From the NCBI GenBank assembly GCA_012517635.1, contig JAAYUP010000278.1, positions 1 through 13,662 of the forward strand: 13,662 nucleotides of DNA. Reading direction: 5' to 3'. Position 1 is the stretch's first letter. Every line of letters begins with the position of its first letter. The notes beneath the pieces were generated by a model. The model did not search any database. It was not told the DNA's origin and saw only the letters and a program-made list of their open reading frames with translations. This DNA is from Candidatus Atribacter alterifermentans (lineage in GTDB: Bacteria > Atribacterota > Atribacteria > Atribacterales > Atribacteraceae). Position numbers and translations under genes: made by a program. This document shows positions 1 to 7,079 of the stretch, one piece after another.

Positions 1-815
1 AGCCACTGAACGAGAAAAACGTTGATTTTATTAAAAAAGCACTTAGTGATCGAGGTTTAAAATTAGCCTGTTGTGATGTGGATTTATTTAGTGATCCGAT
101 TTTTGCCCGAGGAAGTCTCATGTCAGAGAATCCTGAATTAAGGAAGAAGGCTATCGATTATTCCAAGAAAGCGATGGATATTGCTGAATATTTGGAAGCA
201 GGTGTTATGAACCTCTGGCCAGGTCAGGATGGTTTCGATTATCCTTTCCAGATTAATTATGTTGCGCAATGGAATTTATTCGTGGAAGCATTAATTGAAA
301 TTGCCCAACACAATCCTCGCGTACGTCTTAGTCTCGAGTACAAACTTCGTGAGCCTCGTACTCATTCAACAATATACTCCTCAGGAACGGCTCTCTATCT
401 TTCTCATGCAACTGGATGTTCCAATGTTGGAGTAACGGTTGATTTGGGTCATTCTTTCAATTGCAAAGAATCACCGGCTAATGTGGTTGCTCTTTTAGAT
501 AAATTTGAAAAATTATTTGTCCTTCATCTCAATGATAATTATCGGGATTGGGATGATGATATGGCAGTTGGATCGGTTCATTTCTGGGAAACCCTTGAAT
601 TTATTTATTACCTGAATTTATCCAATTATGAAGGATGGTTGGGTTTAGACATTTTTCCTTATCGGGAAGATTCTGCAGATGCCTGCCGATATAGTATTGA
701 GAATATTCAATATATGTTAGACGTAGTTAAAAAGATTGATCTCAAGACACTTCACCACATTCAAAAAGAAGCAAATTCCCTTGAAGCAATGCGTTATATC
801 GGAAGCTTATTATAA
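1..815 (+). CDS. Xylose-isomerase-like TIM-barrel sugar isomerase, 5'-truncated by the window
   Basis: The reading frame is open from base 3, well before the first GTG at 78, and reads PLNEKNVDFIKKALSD, so the gene begins outside the window; about 270 residues are visible. The fold is that of the xylose isomerase-like / AP-endonuclease-2 TIM barrel. Candidate metal ligands are the Glu of SLEYK (visible residue 112), the Asp of VTVDLGH (147), the His of LHLNDNYRDW (175) and the Asp of LGLDIF (216). The NDNYRDWDDDMAVGSVH stretch recalls bacterial L-rhamnose/ketose isomerases that interconvert aldoses and ketoses or epimerise ketoses. The FGGY kinase starts about 40 bp downstream, which fits an isomerase-kinase pair in one sugar pathway. 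The exact substrate cannot be read from the sequence. Sugar-phosphate isomerase or epimerase activity is the main alternative. Confidence 0.85.
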   Translation, partial: PLNEKNVDFIKKALSDRGLKLACCDVDLFSDPIFARGSLMSENPELRKKAIDYSKKAMDIAEYLEAGVMNLWPGQDGFDYPFQINYVAQWNLFVEALIEIAQHNPRVRLSLEYKLREPRTHSTIYSSGTALYLSHATGCSNVGVTVDLGHSFNCKESPANVVALLDKFEKLFVLHLNDNYRDWDDDMAVGSVHFWETLEFIYYLNLSNYEGWLGLDIFPYREDSADACRYSIENIQYMLDVVKKIDLKTLHHIQKEANSLEAMRYIGSLL

Positions 816-856
816 ATAGGAGTTGGTGAATTGAATTATGTCAATAGGAGAGGTGA
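815..856 (+). promoter_or_regulatory. Duplicated ribosome-binding region before the FGGY kinase
   Basis: AATAGGAG occurs twice, at 815-822 and 843-850, exactly 28 bp apart, each followed by GGTGA and an AT-rich stretch. The second copy serves the kinase: its GGAG lies 6 nt before GTG 857, and AGGTGA (851-856) lies 6 nt before TTG 863. The first copy sits 8 nt before a TTG at 831. That TTG opens an 11-codon frame whose TGA (864-866) overlaps the kinase's alternative TTG start. It looks like an imperfect tandem duplication of an initiation region, or a mini-leader. Confidence 0.5.
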
Positions 857-2368
857 GTGGATTTGAGTTATTTAGGTATCGATGTTGGTACAACCGGTTG
901 TAAAGTTATTGCTTTTGATGAAGTGGGGCATGCGGTTGCCCAAGCCTATAGGGAATATCCTTTATATCAACCGAACCAAGGGTGGATCGAACTTGATGCT
1001 GATGAAGTATTTCGTTCGGTTGAAGACTGTTTGCGAGAGGTATCCAACTCCTATCGGAGTGATTACCCAGTAAGCTTAGCAATATCGGCACAAGGCGAAG
1101 CGGTCGTTCCGGTTGATGAAAATGGTGGTTGCCTGGCAAGAAGTATGGTAACCTTTGATGAGCGAGGAGATGAGTTTGTTCCATTTTGGAAAGAGAAATT
1201 AGGAGAAGAGAGATTTTTCAAAATTACCGGAATGCCTCTCTCGGGGATCGGAACAATCAATAAAATACTTTGGTGGAAAAAGTACGCTCCAGCTATATTT
1301 TCAAAAGCCCGTTATTTCCTTTGCTTCGAAGATTTCATAATCTTCCGATTGGGGTTAAAACCAGCAATGAATTATTCTTTAGCAGGTCGAACTATGATGT
1401 TTGATGTAAAAAAAGCTCGATGGTCATCAGAAATTTTAGATATAGCAGGAATTAATGAGGATCAATTAGCCCAACCCTTTCCATCGGGGCAAGCAATAGG
1501 TCCAGTTTCCGAAGCCTTCAGAAAAAAAATGGGATGGCCCCATCCAGTCTTAGTGGCTTGTGGGGCCCACGACCAACCATCAGGAGCCTTGGGAGCGGGT
1601 GTCATTCGACCTTATTTAGCAATGGATGCCACCGGAACCGTGGAGTGCATAGCACCGGCTATCTCTCAATTAGTTTTAACACCTTTGATGAGAGAAAATA
1701 ACCTCTGTTGTTACCATCATTCGGTTTCAGACCTTTTTATCACTTTAGTCTATAATTTTACAGGAGGACAACTTCTTCGCTGGTATCGGGATAATTTTGC
1801 TGGTTTGGAAAAAGAACAATCGCGACTCCTTCAAAAAAATGTTTATGATCTGATTCTTGATGGTCTTCCAGAAGATCCAACTAACCTTTACGTTCTTCCT
1901 CATTTTACCACGACCGGCACCCCATATTTTGATACGAATTCCTGCGGAATGATAATCGGGTTAAAATTCCAAACCACCAATAAAGAAGTGGTAAAAGCGC
2001 TTTTAGAAGGAATTAGCCTGGAGATGAAATTTAACCTTGAATTACTTTCAAATGCTGGAGTTGAAGTGAGAACTCTACGCGCTATTGGGGGTGGAGCCCG
2101 TAATCAACATTGGTTACAGATTAAAGCCGATATCTATAATCTCCCTATTGAAACTCTGAATGTTTCCGAAGCTGCGTGTTTGGGTGCAGCATTGTTAGGG
2201 AGAAAAGCCAGGGAAAATATTGAGGATTTTTCCTCGTTAGTGAACTCAATTATTCAGGTAAAACAGGTGTACGAACCAAATCCAACCAATGCCAATCGAT
2301 ACCTTGAGAAGTACGAAGTTTATAAACGTTTATATCCAGCTTTAAAACAATATATTTTTAAAAATTAA
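857..2368 (+). CDS. FGGY-family carbohydrate kinase, substrate unknown
   Basis: An intact 503-residue ATP-dependent sugar kinase of the FGGY / actin-like ATPase superfamily, which phosphorylates a ketose or related polyol in the cytoplasm. Visible motifs are the phosphate-1 loop YLGIDVGTTGCK (residues 5-16), ACGAHDQPSGALG (234-246) with the likely catalytic Asp239, YNFTGGQLLRW (299-309), and the C-terminal AIGGGARNQHW adenosine-binding loop followed by EAACLGAALL. The xylulokinase signature GQMHG is replaced by SAQGEAVVPVD, so it is a paralogue of the kinase at 7080, not a second xylulokinase. The GTG start at 857 has a GGAG 6 nt upstream. TTG 863 (MSYLGIDVG) is an equally good start and aligns better with the paralogue's MNYFLGIDVG. 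It lies directly behind the isomerase, so the isomerase product is a reasonable substrate. Confidence 0.9.
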   Translation: MDLSYLGIDVGTTGCKVIAFDEVGHAVAQAYREYPLYQPNQGWIELDADEVFRSVEDCLREVSNSYRSDYPVSLAISAQGEAVVPVDENGGCLARSMVTFDERGDEFVPFWKEKLGEERFFKITGMPLSGIGTINKILWWKKYAPAIFSKARYFLCFEDFIIFRLGLKPAMNYSLAGRTMMFDVKKARWSSEILDIAGINEDQLAQPFPSGQAIGPVSEAFRKKMGWPHPVLVACGAHDQPSGALGAGVIRPYLAMDATGTVECIAPAISQLVLTPLMRENNLCCYHHSVSDLFITLVYNFTGGQLLRWYRDNFAGLEKEQSRLLQKNVYDLILDGLPEDPTNLYVLPHFTTTGTPYFDTNSCGMIIGLKFQTTNKEVVKALLEGISLEMKFNLELLSNAGVEVRTLRAIGGGARNQHWLQIKADIYNLPIETLNVSEAACLGAALLGRKARENIEDFSSLVNSIIQVKQVYEPNPTNANRYLEKYEVYKRLYPALKQYIFKN

Positions 2369-2402
2369 ATATATTCCTTCATTAAGGGGGGAATATATTT
2401 AA
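2365..2402 (+). terminator. Perfect 13-bp inverted repeat at the kinase stop codon
   Basis: TTAAATATATTCC (2365-2377) is exactly complementary to GGAATATATTTAA (2390-2402) with a 12-nt loop. The left arm includes the kinase stop codon TAA (2366-2368). The stem is AT-rich and no T-tract follows, so it is a weak intrinsic terminator at best. A 3'-end stabiliser or a bidirectional structure is equally possible. Confidence 0.4.
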
Positions 2403-2701
2403 TGGTATTTTCAAGATAGACGGTCATGCTGCTTTCGCAGCACCAGATGAGGATGAAAGTCCAAGATTCGATATGCCATGGCATGTCGCTACATTATATG
2501 AAGATCGGGCACAATAAAGGCTGAGGGGGCGAGGGAATATTGGCGAAAGACGCCGAGGGGGTGAGGGGGTGAGGGGGCGCGAGATTTTGGTTCCTTCTCC
2601 CTCGGTGGGAGAGGGAAAAAAGAACAAAAGAATTCATGGTTCCTTCTCCCTTGATGGGAGAAGGTGAGGAAGATTGAGAAATTGAAAGGAGAAGAAATAA
2701 A
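2403..2701. repeat. Gene-free, hairpin- and repeat-rich intergenic region
   Basis: Together with the preceding inverted repeat this fills the 333-bp gap between two genes. It holds a TGCTGC-TTTC-GCAGCA hairpin (2427-2442); a 20-bp near-palindrome centred on ATGCCATGGCAT (2469-2488, one mismatched pair); a small GGCG/CGCC hairpin (2542-2554); four GAGGGGG blocks (2523, 2555, 2563, 2571), three of them tandem with 8-bp period; and two hairpin-bearing copies of GGTTCCTTCTCCCT. Base composition is visibly more G-rich than the flanking genes. No protein-coding ORF looks real on either strand. The look is that of dispersed intergenic repeats of REP/MITE type. Copy number elsewhere in the genome cannot be seen from here. 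Confidence 0.6.
2589..2664. repeat. Tandem pair of C/T-rich hairpin repeats
   Basis: GGTTCCTTCTCCCT occurs at 2589-2602 and again at 2638-2651, 49 bp apart. Each copy opens a hairpin: CCTTCTCCC-TCGGT-GGGAGAGGG (2593-2615, 9 bp with one G-U pair) and CCTTCTCCC-TTGAT-GGGAGAAGG (2642-2664, perfect 9 bp, 5-nt loop). The same loop size and a compensating stem change suggest that the structure, not the primary sequence, is kept. Confidence 0.7.
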
Positions 2702-3742
2702 ATGAAAGCTGCATATTTTCTCGGACCTGGCCAGATGGAAGTTCGTGAAGTCCCAATACCAGAAATTGGAGAAGGTGAAGTATTATTAAAGGTAGCTGCT
2801 TGTGCTATATGTGGAACCGATGTCCGTATTTTCCAGTTTGGACATCCAAAAGTGAAGCCACCTCATATTACCGGTCATGAAATCTCAGCCGAAATAGTTG
2901 AAGTCGGAAAAGGTGTAGAGGGTTATAAGGTTGGTGATAAAGTCTCGGTTATAACGGTTATTTCCTGTGGGCGCTGTCATTATTGTCGGCGTGGTCTTCA
3001 AAATCTCTGTCCTGATCAAGAAAACATCGGATACCACTTTCCAGGAGGGTTTGCCGAGTATTTAAAAATTCCAAAAGCTGGTGTTGATAAAGGGAATTTA
3101 CTCGTCTTGCCATCAGATATGGATTTACTTGAAGCGAGCCTCGTGGAACCGCTTTCCTGTGCTGTTAATGGGCAATCCTATTTAAATGTAGGATTCGGGG
3201 AAACTGTTTTAGTGATCGGGTCAGGTCCTATTGGATGCATGCATGTCGAATTAGCTAAAAACCGGGGAGCAGGTAAGATTATTATTGCTGATATATCCGG
3301 CGATCGTTTGGATTTAGCCAAGCGAGTCCAAGCTGATTACTATATAAACTCAGCTGAAAAAAACCTAAAAGACGAAGTCATGACGATTACTGATGGTTTG
3401 GGAGCCGATATAATCATTGTAGCCGCCTCTTCTGGAGCGGCTCAAGAACAAGCTTTAGAGATGATTGCTCCTCAAGGGCGCATTAGTTTGTTTGGTGGCT
3501 TACCCAAAGACAAACCAACTATTCAATTTAACAGTAATACTGTTCATTATAAAGAGATAGGAGTGTTTGGAGTATTTGCTTCTCATGCTTCTCAGTATGA
3601 AGAAGCAGCCAAACTGATTTACTCAAAGCGGATTCATGCCAAGGCTTTGATTACTCACGTCGTTCCTCTTGAAAAAGTCGTTGAGGGAATTCAACTTGTT
3701 AAAGAGGGGAAGGCCTTGAAAGCAGTTGTGAGTTTTTTATAG
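2702..3742 (+). CDS. Zinc-dependent medium-chain dehydrogenase, sorbitol/L-iditol dehydrogenase-like
   Basis: A full-length (346-residue) cytoplasmic MDR-family NAD(P)-dependent alcohol dehydrogenase. The catalytic-zinc site is visible as Cys37 (AICGTD) with His59-Glu60 (TGHE) and Glu149 (LVEPLSC). A complete structural-zinc lobe is present with Cys89, Cys92, Cys95 and Cys103. The Rossmann motif GSGPIG is at 173-178, with an acidic Asp after the second beta strand (IIIADIS) favouring NAD+. This architecture is shared by sorbitol, xylitol and threonine dehydrogenases. With kinases for xylulose and fructose in the same cluster, oxidation of a polyol to a ketose is the most likely role; 2,3-butanediol or threonine oxidation are alternatives. 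ATG 2702 is preceded by AAAGGAG (2685-2691). It follows the repeat-rich gap, so it may head its own transcript. Confidence 0.88.
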   Translation: MKAAYFLGPGQMEVREVPIPEIGEGEVLLKVAACAICGTDVRIFQFGHPKVKPPHITGHEISAEIVEVGKGVEGYKVGDKVSVITVISCGRCHYCRRGLQNLCPDQENIGYHFPGGFAEYLKIPKAGVDKGNLLVLPSDMDLLEASLVEPLSCAVNGQSYLNVGFGETVLVIGSGPIGCMHVELAKNRGAGKIIIADISGDRLDLAKRVQADYYINSAEKNLKDEVMTITDGLGADIIIVAASSGAAQEQALEMIAPQGRISLFGGLPKDKPTIQFNSNTVHYKEIGVFGVFASHASQYEEAAKLIYSKRIHAKALITHVVPLEKVVEGIQLVKEGKALKAVVSFL

Positions 3743-3832
3743 AATAGCTTAAAAAAGCAACTTCCTTGATACTGGAATATATTGATAAAATCTAGTTCCA
3801 AATTTTTAATGAATATGAGGTGGTGAAAATAT

Positions 3833-4621
3833 ATGGAAACCCAACCGTTGAAAGGGAAAATTGCATTTATTACTGGTTCTGCTTCGGGAATAGGACAAGG
3901 AATTGCCCTCCGCTTTGCAAAAGAGGGTGCCCATATTGCTTGTTGTGATTTAAATTTAGAAGGTGCAAAGAAAACGGCTCAAGAAATTCAATCTTTAGGA
4001 CAAGAAGCTTTAGCAATTCAGTTAGATGTGACTCAGAGCAAAGAAGTAGAAAATGCCGTACAAAAAGTATATGCTCATTTTGGAAGAATCGATATTTTGG
4101 TGAATTCAGCCGGGATTATTAAAGCCAACTTTATAACCGATGTCCCTGAATCAACATGGGATGCGATAATCAATGTTGATCTCAAGGGAACCTTCCTTTG
4201 TATCAAGGAAGTCGCTAAATATATGGTTGAACAAAAAAGTGGGAAAATTATTAATATTAGTTCCAAATCAGGGAAGAAAGGTGGTTTATGGTTGGCTGCT
4301 TATAGCTCAGCAAAATTTGGGGTAATAGGGCTTACTCAAAGTGTTGCGACCGACCTTGCCCCTTTCCACATCAATGTTAATGCAATTTGTCCTGGGAATG
4401 TTTTTTCTACTCCCATGTGGGATTTATTGGATAAAGAATATTCCGCCAAATTAGGGGTTCCGCCTGAACAGGTACGAAAAATTTACGTTGAAAAAGTACC
4501 TCTTGGAAGAGGTTGTACAGTAGAAGATGTGGCAAATCTGGCAGTTTTTCTTGCTTCTTCACAGTCCGACTATATGACTGGTCAAGCAATTAACTTAACC
4601 GGAGGACAGGAGGTTCACTGA
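3833..4621 (+). CDS. Short-chain dehydrogenase, sorbitol(-6-phosphate) 2-dehydrogenase-like
   Basis: A 262-residue classical SDR oxidoreductase. It has the cofactor loop TGSASGIG (14-21), Asp39 at the end of beta-2 (NAD+ preference), NSAG (91-94, in place of the usual NNAG), and the catalytic triad Ser144, Tyr157 and Lys161 (YSSAK). From ISSKSGKKGG onward, features such as YSSAKFGVIGLTQS, KLGVPPEQV, KVPLGRGC and TGQAINLTGGQ closely recall E. coli SrlD, as judged from memory rather than by alignment. A polyol or polyol-phosphate to ketose(-phosphate) reaction is therefore favoured over generic 3-oxoacyl-ACP reductase activity. An SD (GAGGTGG, 3817-3823) lies about 9 nt before ATG 3833. Its last codons carry the SD of the next gene, so the two are probably translationally coupled. 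Confidence 0.88.
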   Translation: METQPLKGKIAFITGSASGIGQGIALRFAKEGAHIACCDLNLEGAKKTAQEIQSLGQEALAIQLDVTQSKEVENAVQKVYAHFGRIDILVNSAGIIKANFITDVPESTWDAIINVDLKGTFLCIKEVAKYMVEQKSGKIINISSKSGKKGGLWLAAYSSAKFGVIGLTQSVATDLAPFHINVNAICPGNVFSTPMWDLLDKEYSAKLGVPPEQVRKIYVEKVPLGRGCTVEDVANLAVFLASSQSDYMTGQAINLTGGQEVH

Positions 4622-4625
4622 ACTG
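4608..4625 (+). promoter_or_regulatory. Shine-Dalgarno and CTG start that define the AcoX-like gene
   Basis: AGGAGG (4608-4613) lies inside the last codons of the SDR gene and 9 nt before CTG 4623. The reading frame downstream of this CTG has an unmistakable family N-terminus, and no ATG, GTG or TTG occurs in frame until 4764. The CTG is one base after the upstream stop codon. Confidence 0.6.
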
Positions 4626-5600
4626 AATACGATTGGCTTAGTTGTTAATCCGGCAGCTGGGAAGGATATAAGAAGATTAGTTGCTTATGGCTCAGTATTT
4701 GGGAATCGAGAAAAGATAAATTATACCATTCGAATTCTTTTAGGATTTGACCAAATAACGACTGTGCCAGTCAAGTTAGTTTATATGCCCGATCCGTATG
4801 AGCTGGTTGAAACAGTTATCGATGAAATTGGGAAATCTTTAAAAAATATTCAGTTTGAAAAAGCACCAATACCTGTTTTTGGAGATGAAGCCGATACAAC
4901 TCATTTCACTCAGTATATTGCTAAAGAACCAAATGTTTCAGCTTTAATTGTCTTGGGTGGCGATGGAACCAATCGATTAGTCGCACGTTATAGCCGCAAA
5001 ATTCCCCTTTTTTCTATATCTGCTGGAACAAATAACGTTTTTGCAGATGACATCGAACCGACAATTTTCGGAATGGCTCTTGGGTATTTTATGAATGGCT
5101 GGGTTAAAAAGGACCAGGTTTTAGAAAGGAAAAAAGTTTTACGAATTTTTCAAGAAAATATAGAGAAAGATATTGCTTTAGTGGATGTGGTCTTTTTAGA
5201 TAAAAAGGAAATTGGTGCTCGCGCAGTATGGGATTCATCGTTAGTGAAATTTGTTGTAGTGACTCAAACTGATTCAATGAAAACAGGATTAAGCGCCATC
5301 GTTGACCGTGTTGTAAAAATTTCATCACAGGATCATTATGGGGGGTATGTTTTTCCCAATCACAGTGGCAGAATGGTGAGTGTGGCTATTGCGCCTGGTT
5401 TAGTACAAAAAATTGGCATAGGAGAGTGGGGATACCTTCAGGAAAATCAATCAATACCGATTAACCATACTGAGGGGATAATTGCCCTTGATGGAGAAAG
5501 GGAATTGCCGGTTCGTTTAGGTGAAAATTGGACTGTTCTGTTGGATAAAAATGGTCCGGTAAAAGCGAATATCAAGCAAATTATGGAACAAGTACGATAA
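4623..5600 (+). CDS. acoX: AcoX-like ATP-NAD kinase-fold protein, probable CTG start
   Basis: About 325 residues of the NAD kinase / diacylglycerol kinase superfamily, most like AcoX, the accessory protein of acetoin dehydrogenase operons whose biochemical role is unsettled. The first standard start codon is GTG 4764, but 47 more in-frame residues precede it. They begin NTIGLVVNPAAGKDIRR, the normal first strand and GxG-type loop of the family, so the protein should start at CTG 4623. Further motifs, numbered from CTG, are VLGGDGTNR with GGDGT at 112-116 and the AcoX-typical SAGTNNVF with GTNN at 135-138. It begins one base after the SDR stop, with the SD inside that gene. The next gene is a lipoyl E2, the expected partner of AcoX, but no E1 genes lie between them. 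Other ATP-NAD kinase-family proteins are the alternative. Confidence 0.82.
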   Translation: MNTIGLVVNPAAGKDIRRLVAYGSVFGNREKINYTIRILLGFDQITTVPVKLVYMPDPYELVETVIDEIGKSLKNIQFEKAPIPVFGDEADTTHFTQYIAKEPNVSALIVLGGDGTNRLVARYSRKIPLFSISAGTNNVFADDIEPTIFGMALGYFMNGWVKKDQVLERKKVLRIFQENIEKDIALVDVVFLDKKEIGARAVWDSSLVKFVVVTQTDSMKTGLSAIVDRVVKISSQDHYGGYVFPNHSGRMVSVAIAPGLVQKIGIGEWGYLQENQSIPINHTEGIIALDGERELPVRLGENWTVLLDKNGPVKANIKQIMEQVR

Positions 5601-5794
5601 ATTGGTAAAATAGGCAAGACGAAATAAGAAATGGCTCAAAAAGGAAGATCTTTGCTTGGTATTTATCGGTTAAAAACCCATTTTTCACAAAGAAGATAAA
5701 GTACTCTAATCCTTAAAAAGTTAACCAAGGTATTTTCTAGGTTGGTTTCTGTTAATCCTTTACTATTTTTTTAAACGAAAAGGAGAGATCGTCA

Positions 5795-7057
5795 ATGGTG
5801 GAAAAAATAATTATGCCCAAATTAGGATTAACCATGGAAGAAGGAGTTATTAACAAATGGTTGGTTAAAGAAGGGGATCAAGTTGAGAAGGGTGACGCTC
5901 TTTTTGAAGTTGCAACCGATAAAGTGAATATGGAGGTAGAATCTACAGCGGATGGAGTTGTTTTAAAGATTGTGGCTGCTGAAGGAGAAACCATTCCAAT
6001 TACTCAAACGGTGGCTTATGTTGGGAAACCAGGAGAAGTTATTGAAGAAAGCGAAGAATCTGTTCTTGCTCCACAGAAAACGGAAGAGAAACTATCATCA
6101 GCCCAAATAGAAGAAAACAAAACTCCTCCTGATTTCGAAGTTGTGGGAGACCGAATCAAAGCTTCACCGCTCGCTCGTCGATTAGCCAATGAATACGGTC
6201 TTGATCTGTCAAAGATTCAAGGAACTGGGCCTGGGGGGAGAATCGTTAAAGAAGATATCGAAAAGGCATATCAACAAAAGAAAACTATTAGCCCACAAAA
6301 AGAAGAAAAACCAAAAGCTGAGCCGGTCGTTGTAGAAAAAGAAACCATGACACCTCGTGAAGAACTACCTAAAGAAGTGATTCCTCTTACCCGTATGAGG
6401 AAAATTATTGCAGAAAGAATGCACAGCAGCATGCAAAACAAACCACATTTTTATTTACATATGGAGGTTATGGCTGATGAATTAGTTAAATTAAGAGGGA
6501 GAATGTTGCCTCTCATTGAAAAAACCACCGGACTTCGAATTTCTTATAATGATATTTTAGTAAAAATTGTTGCCCAGAGCTTAGAGAAATTTCCAATCAT
6601 CAATGCTTACTTTCTTGATAATGGAATCCAGATGAATCCAGCCATAAACATTGGAGTCGCTGTTGCCTTGGAAGATGGTTTGATAGTTCCGATTGTTAAA
6701 AATGCCAATCTGAAAAGGTTATCACAAATTGTAATTGAAACCAATGATTTATCGAAAAGAGCCCGTGAATCAAAATTGCTTCCCGAAGAAATTACCGGTG
6801 GTACCTTTACAATATCAAATTTAGGAATGTATAGTGTTGATGCTTTTAATGCTATTATTAACGCACCAGAATCAGCTATTTTAGCCTGCGGTGCAATTAA
6901 AAAACGTCCTTATTTTGATGGAGAAAATATTGTTGTAGCTTCTTTAATGAATTTAACTCTATCAGGAGACCACCGGATCGTAGATGGGGCGGTTGCAGCC
7001 CAATTTATGCAATACTTAAAGAATCTCATTGAAGAACCTTTGGGATTAATCGTATAA
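5795..7057 (+). CDS. Dihydrolipoamide acyltransferase (E2) of a 2-oxoacid/acetoin dehydrogenase complex
   Basis: A complete 420-residue E2 with standard domain order. The N-terminal lipoyl domain (about 1-80) has the lipoyl-lysine in ATDKVNMEVE (Lys43). An acidic linker follows, then a peripheral-subunit-binding domain (about 122-163; ASPLARRLANEYG, GTGPGGRIVKEDI), a second charged linker, and the catalytic core from about residue 193 (VIPLTRMRKIIAERM). The core ends with the active-site motif SGDHRIVDG (His393, Asp397). It transfers acyl groups from lipoamide to CoA and forms the core of the complex. E1 (TPP-dependent) and E3 genes are not in the window, which is unusual for an E2. The AcoX-like neighbour upstream suggests an acetoin-dehydrogenase-type E2 (AcoC-like); pyruvate or branched-chain E2 are alternatives. 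AGGAG (5781-5785) precedes ATG 5795 by 9 nt. The 194 bp upstream show no convincing promoter. Confidence 0.93.
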   Translation: MVEKIIMPKLGLTMEEGVINKWLVKEGDQVEKGDALFEVATDKVNMEVESTADGVVLKIVAAEGETIPITQTVAYVGKPGEVIEESEESVLAPQKTEEKLSSAQIEENKTPPDFEVVGDRIKASPLARRLANEYGLDLSKIQGTGPGGRIVKEDIEKAYQQKKTISPQKEEKPKAEPVVVEKETMTPREELPKEVIPLTRMRKIIAERMHSSMQNKPHFYLHMEVMADELVKLRGRMLPLIEKTTGLRISYNDILVKIVAQSLEKFPIINAYFLDNGIQMNPAINIGVAVALEDGLIVPIVKNANLKRLSQIVIETNDLSKRARESKLLPEEITGGTFTISNLGMYSVDAFNAIINAPESAILACGAIKKRPYFDGENIVVASLMNLTLSGDHRIVDGAVAAQFMQYLKNLIEEPLGLIV

Positions 7058-7079
7058 ATAAAAAAAGGGGGTTCAATCA

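Noticed and set aside
906..1260. Two reverse-strand ORFs inside the FGGY kinase gene
   Set aside because: They are shadows of a clearly coding frame and carry no domain.
2449..2462. GAGGATGAAAGTCC, resembling the GAGGAAAGTCC element of RNase P RNA
   Set aside because: The rest of the conserved RNase P RNA core is absent and the gap is too short.
2424..2627. 67-codon reverse-strand ORF in the repeat-rich gap
   Set aside because: The translation is low-complexity (Pro/Ser/Arg) and simply reads through the hairpins and G-rich repeats.
3766..3791. TTGATA ... TAAAAT promoter-like pair before the SDR gene
   Set aside because: The spacer is about 14 bp, too short for a standard promoter, in a very AT-rich stretch.
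5652..5770. Promoter and terminator-like bits before the E2 gene (GGTT/AACC hairpin, TTCACA/TCTAAT, TTGGTT/TACTAT)
   Set aside because: Stems of only four to six pairs and promoter spacers of 13-15 bp are too weak to call.
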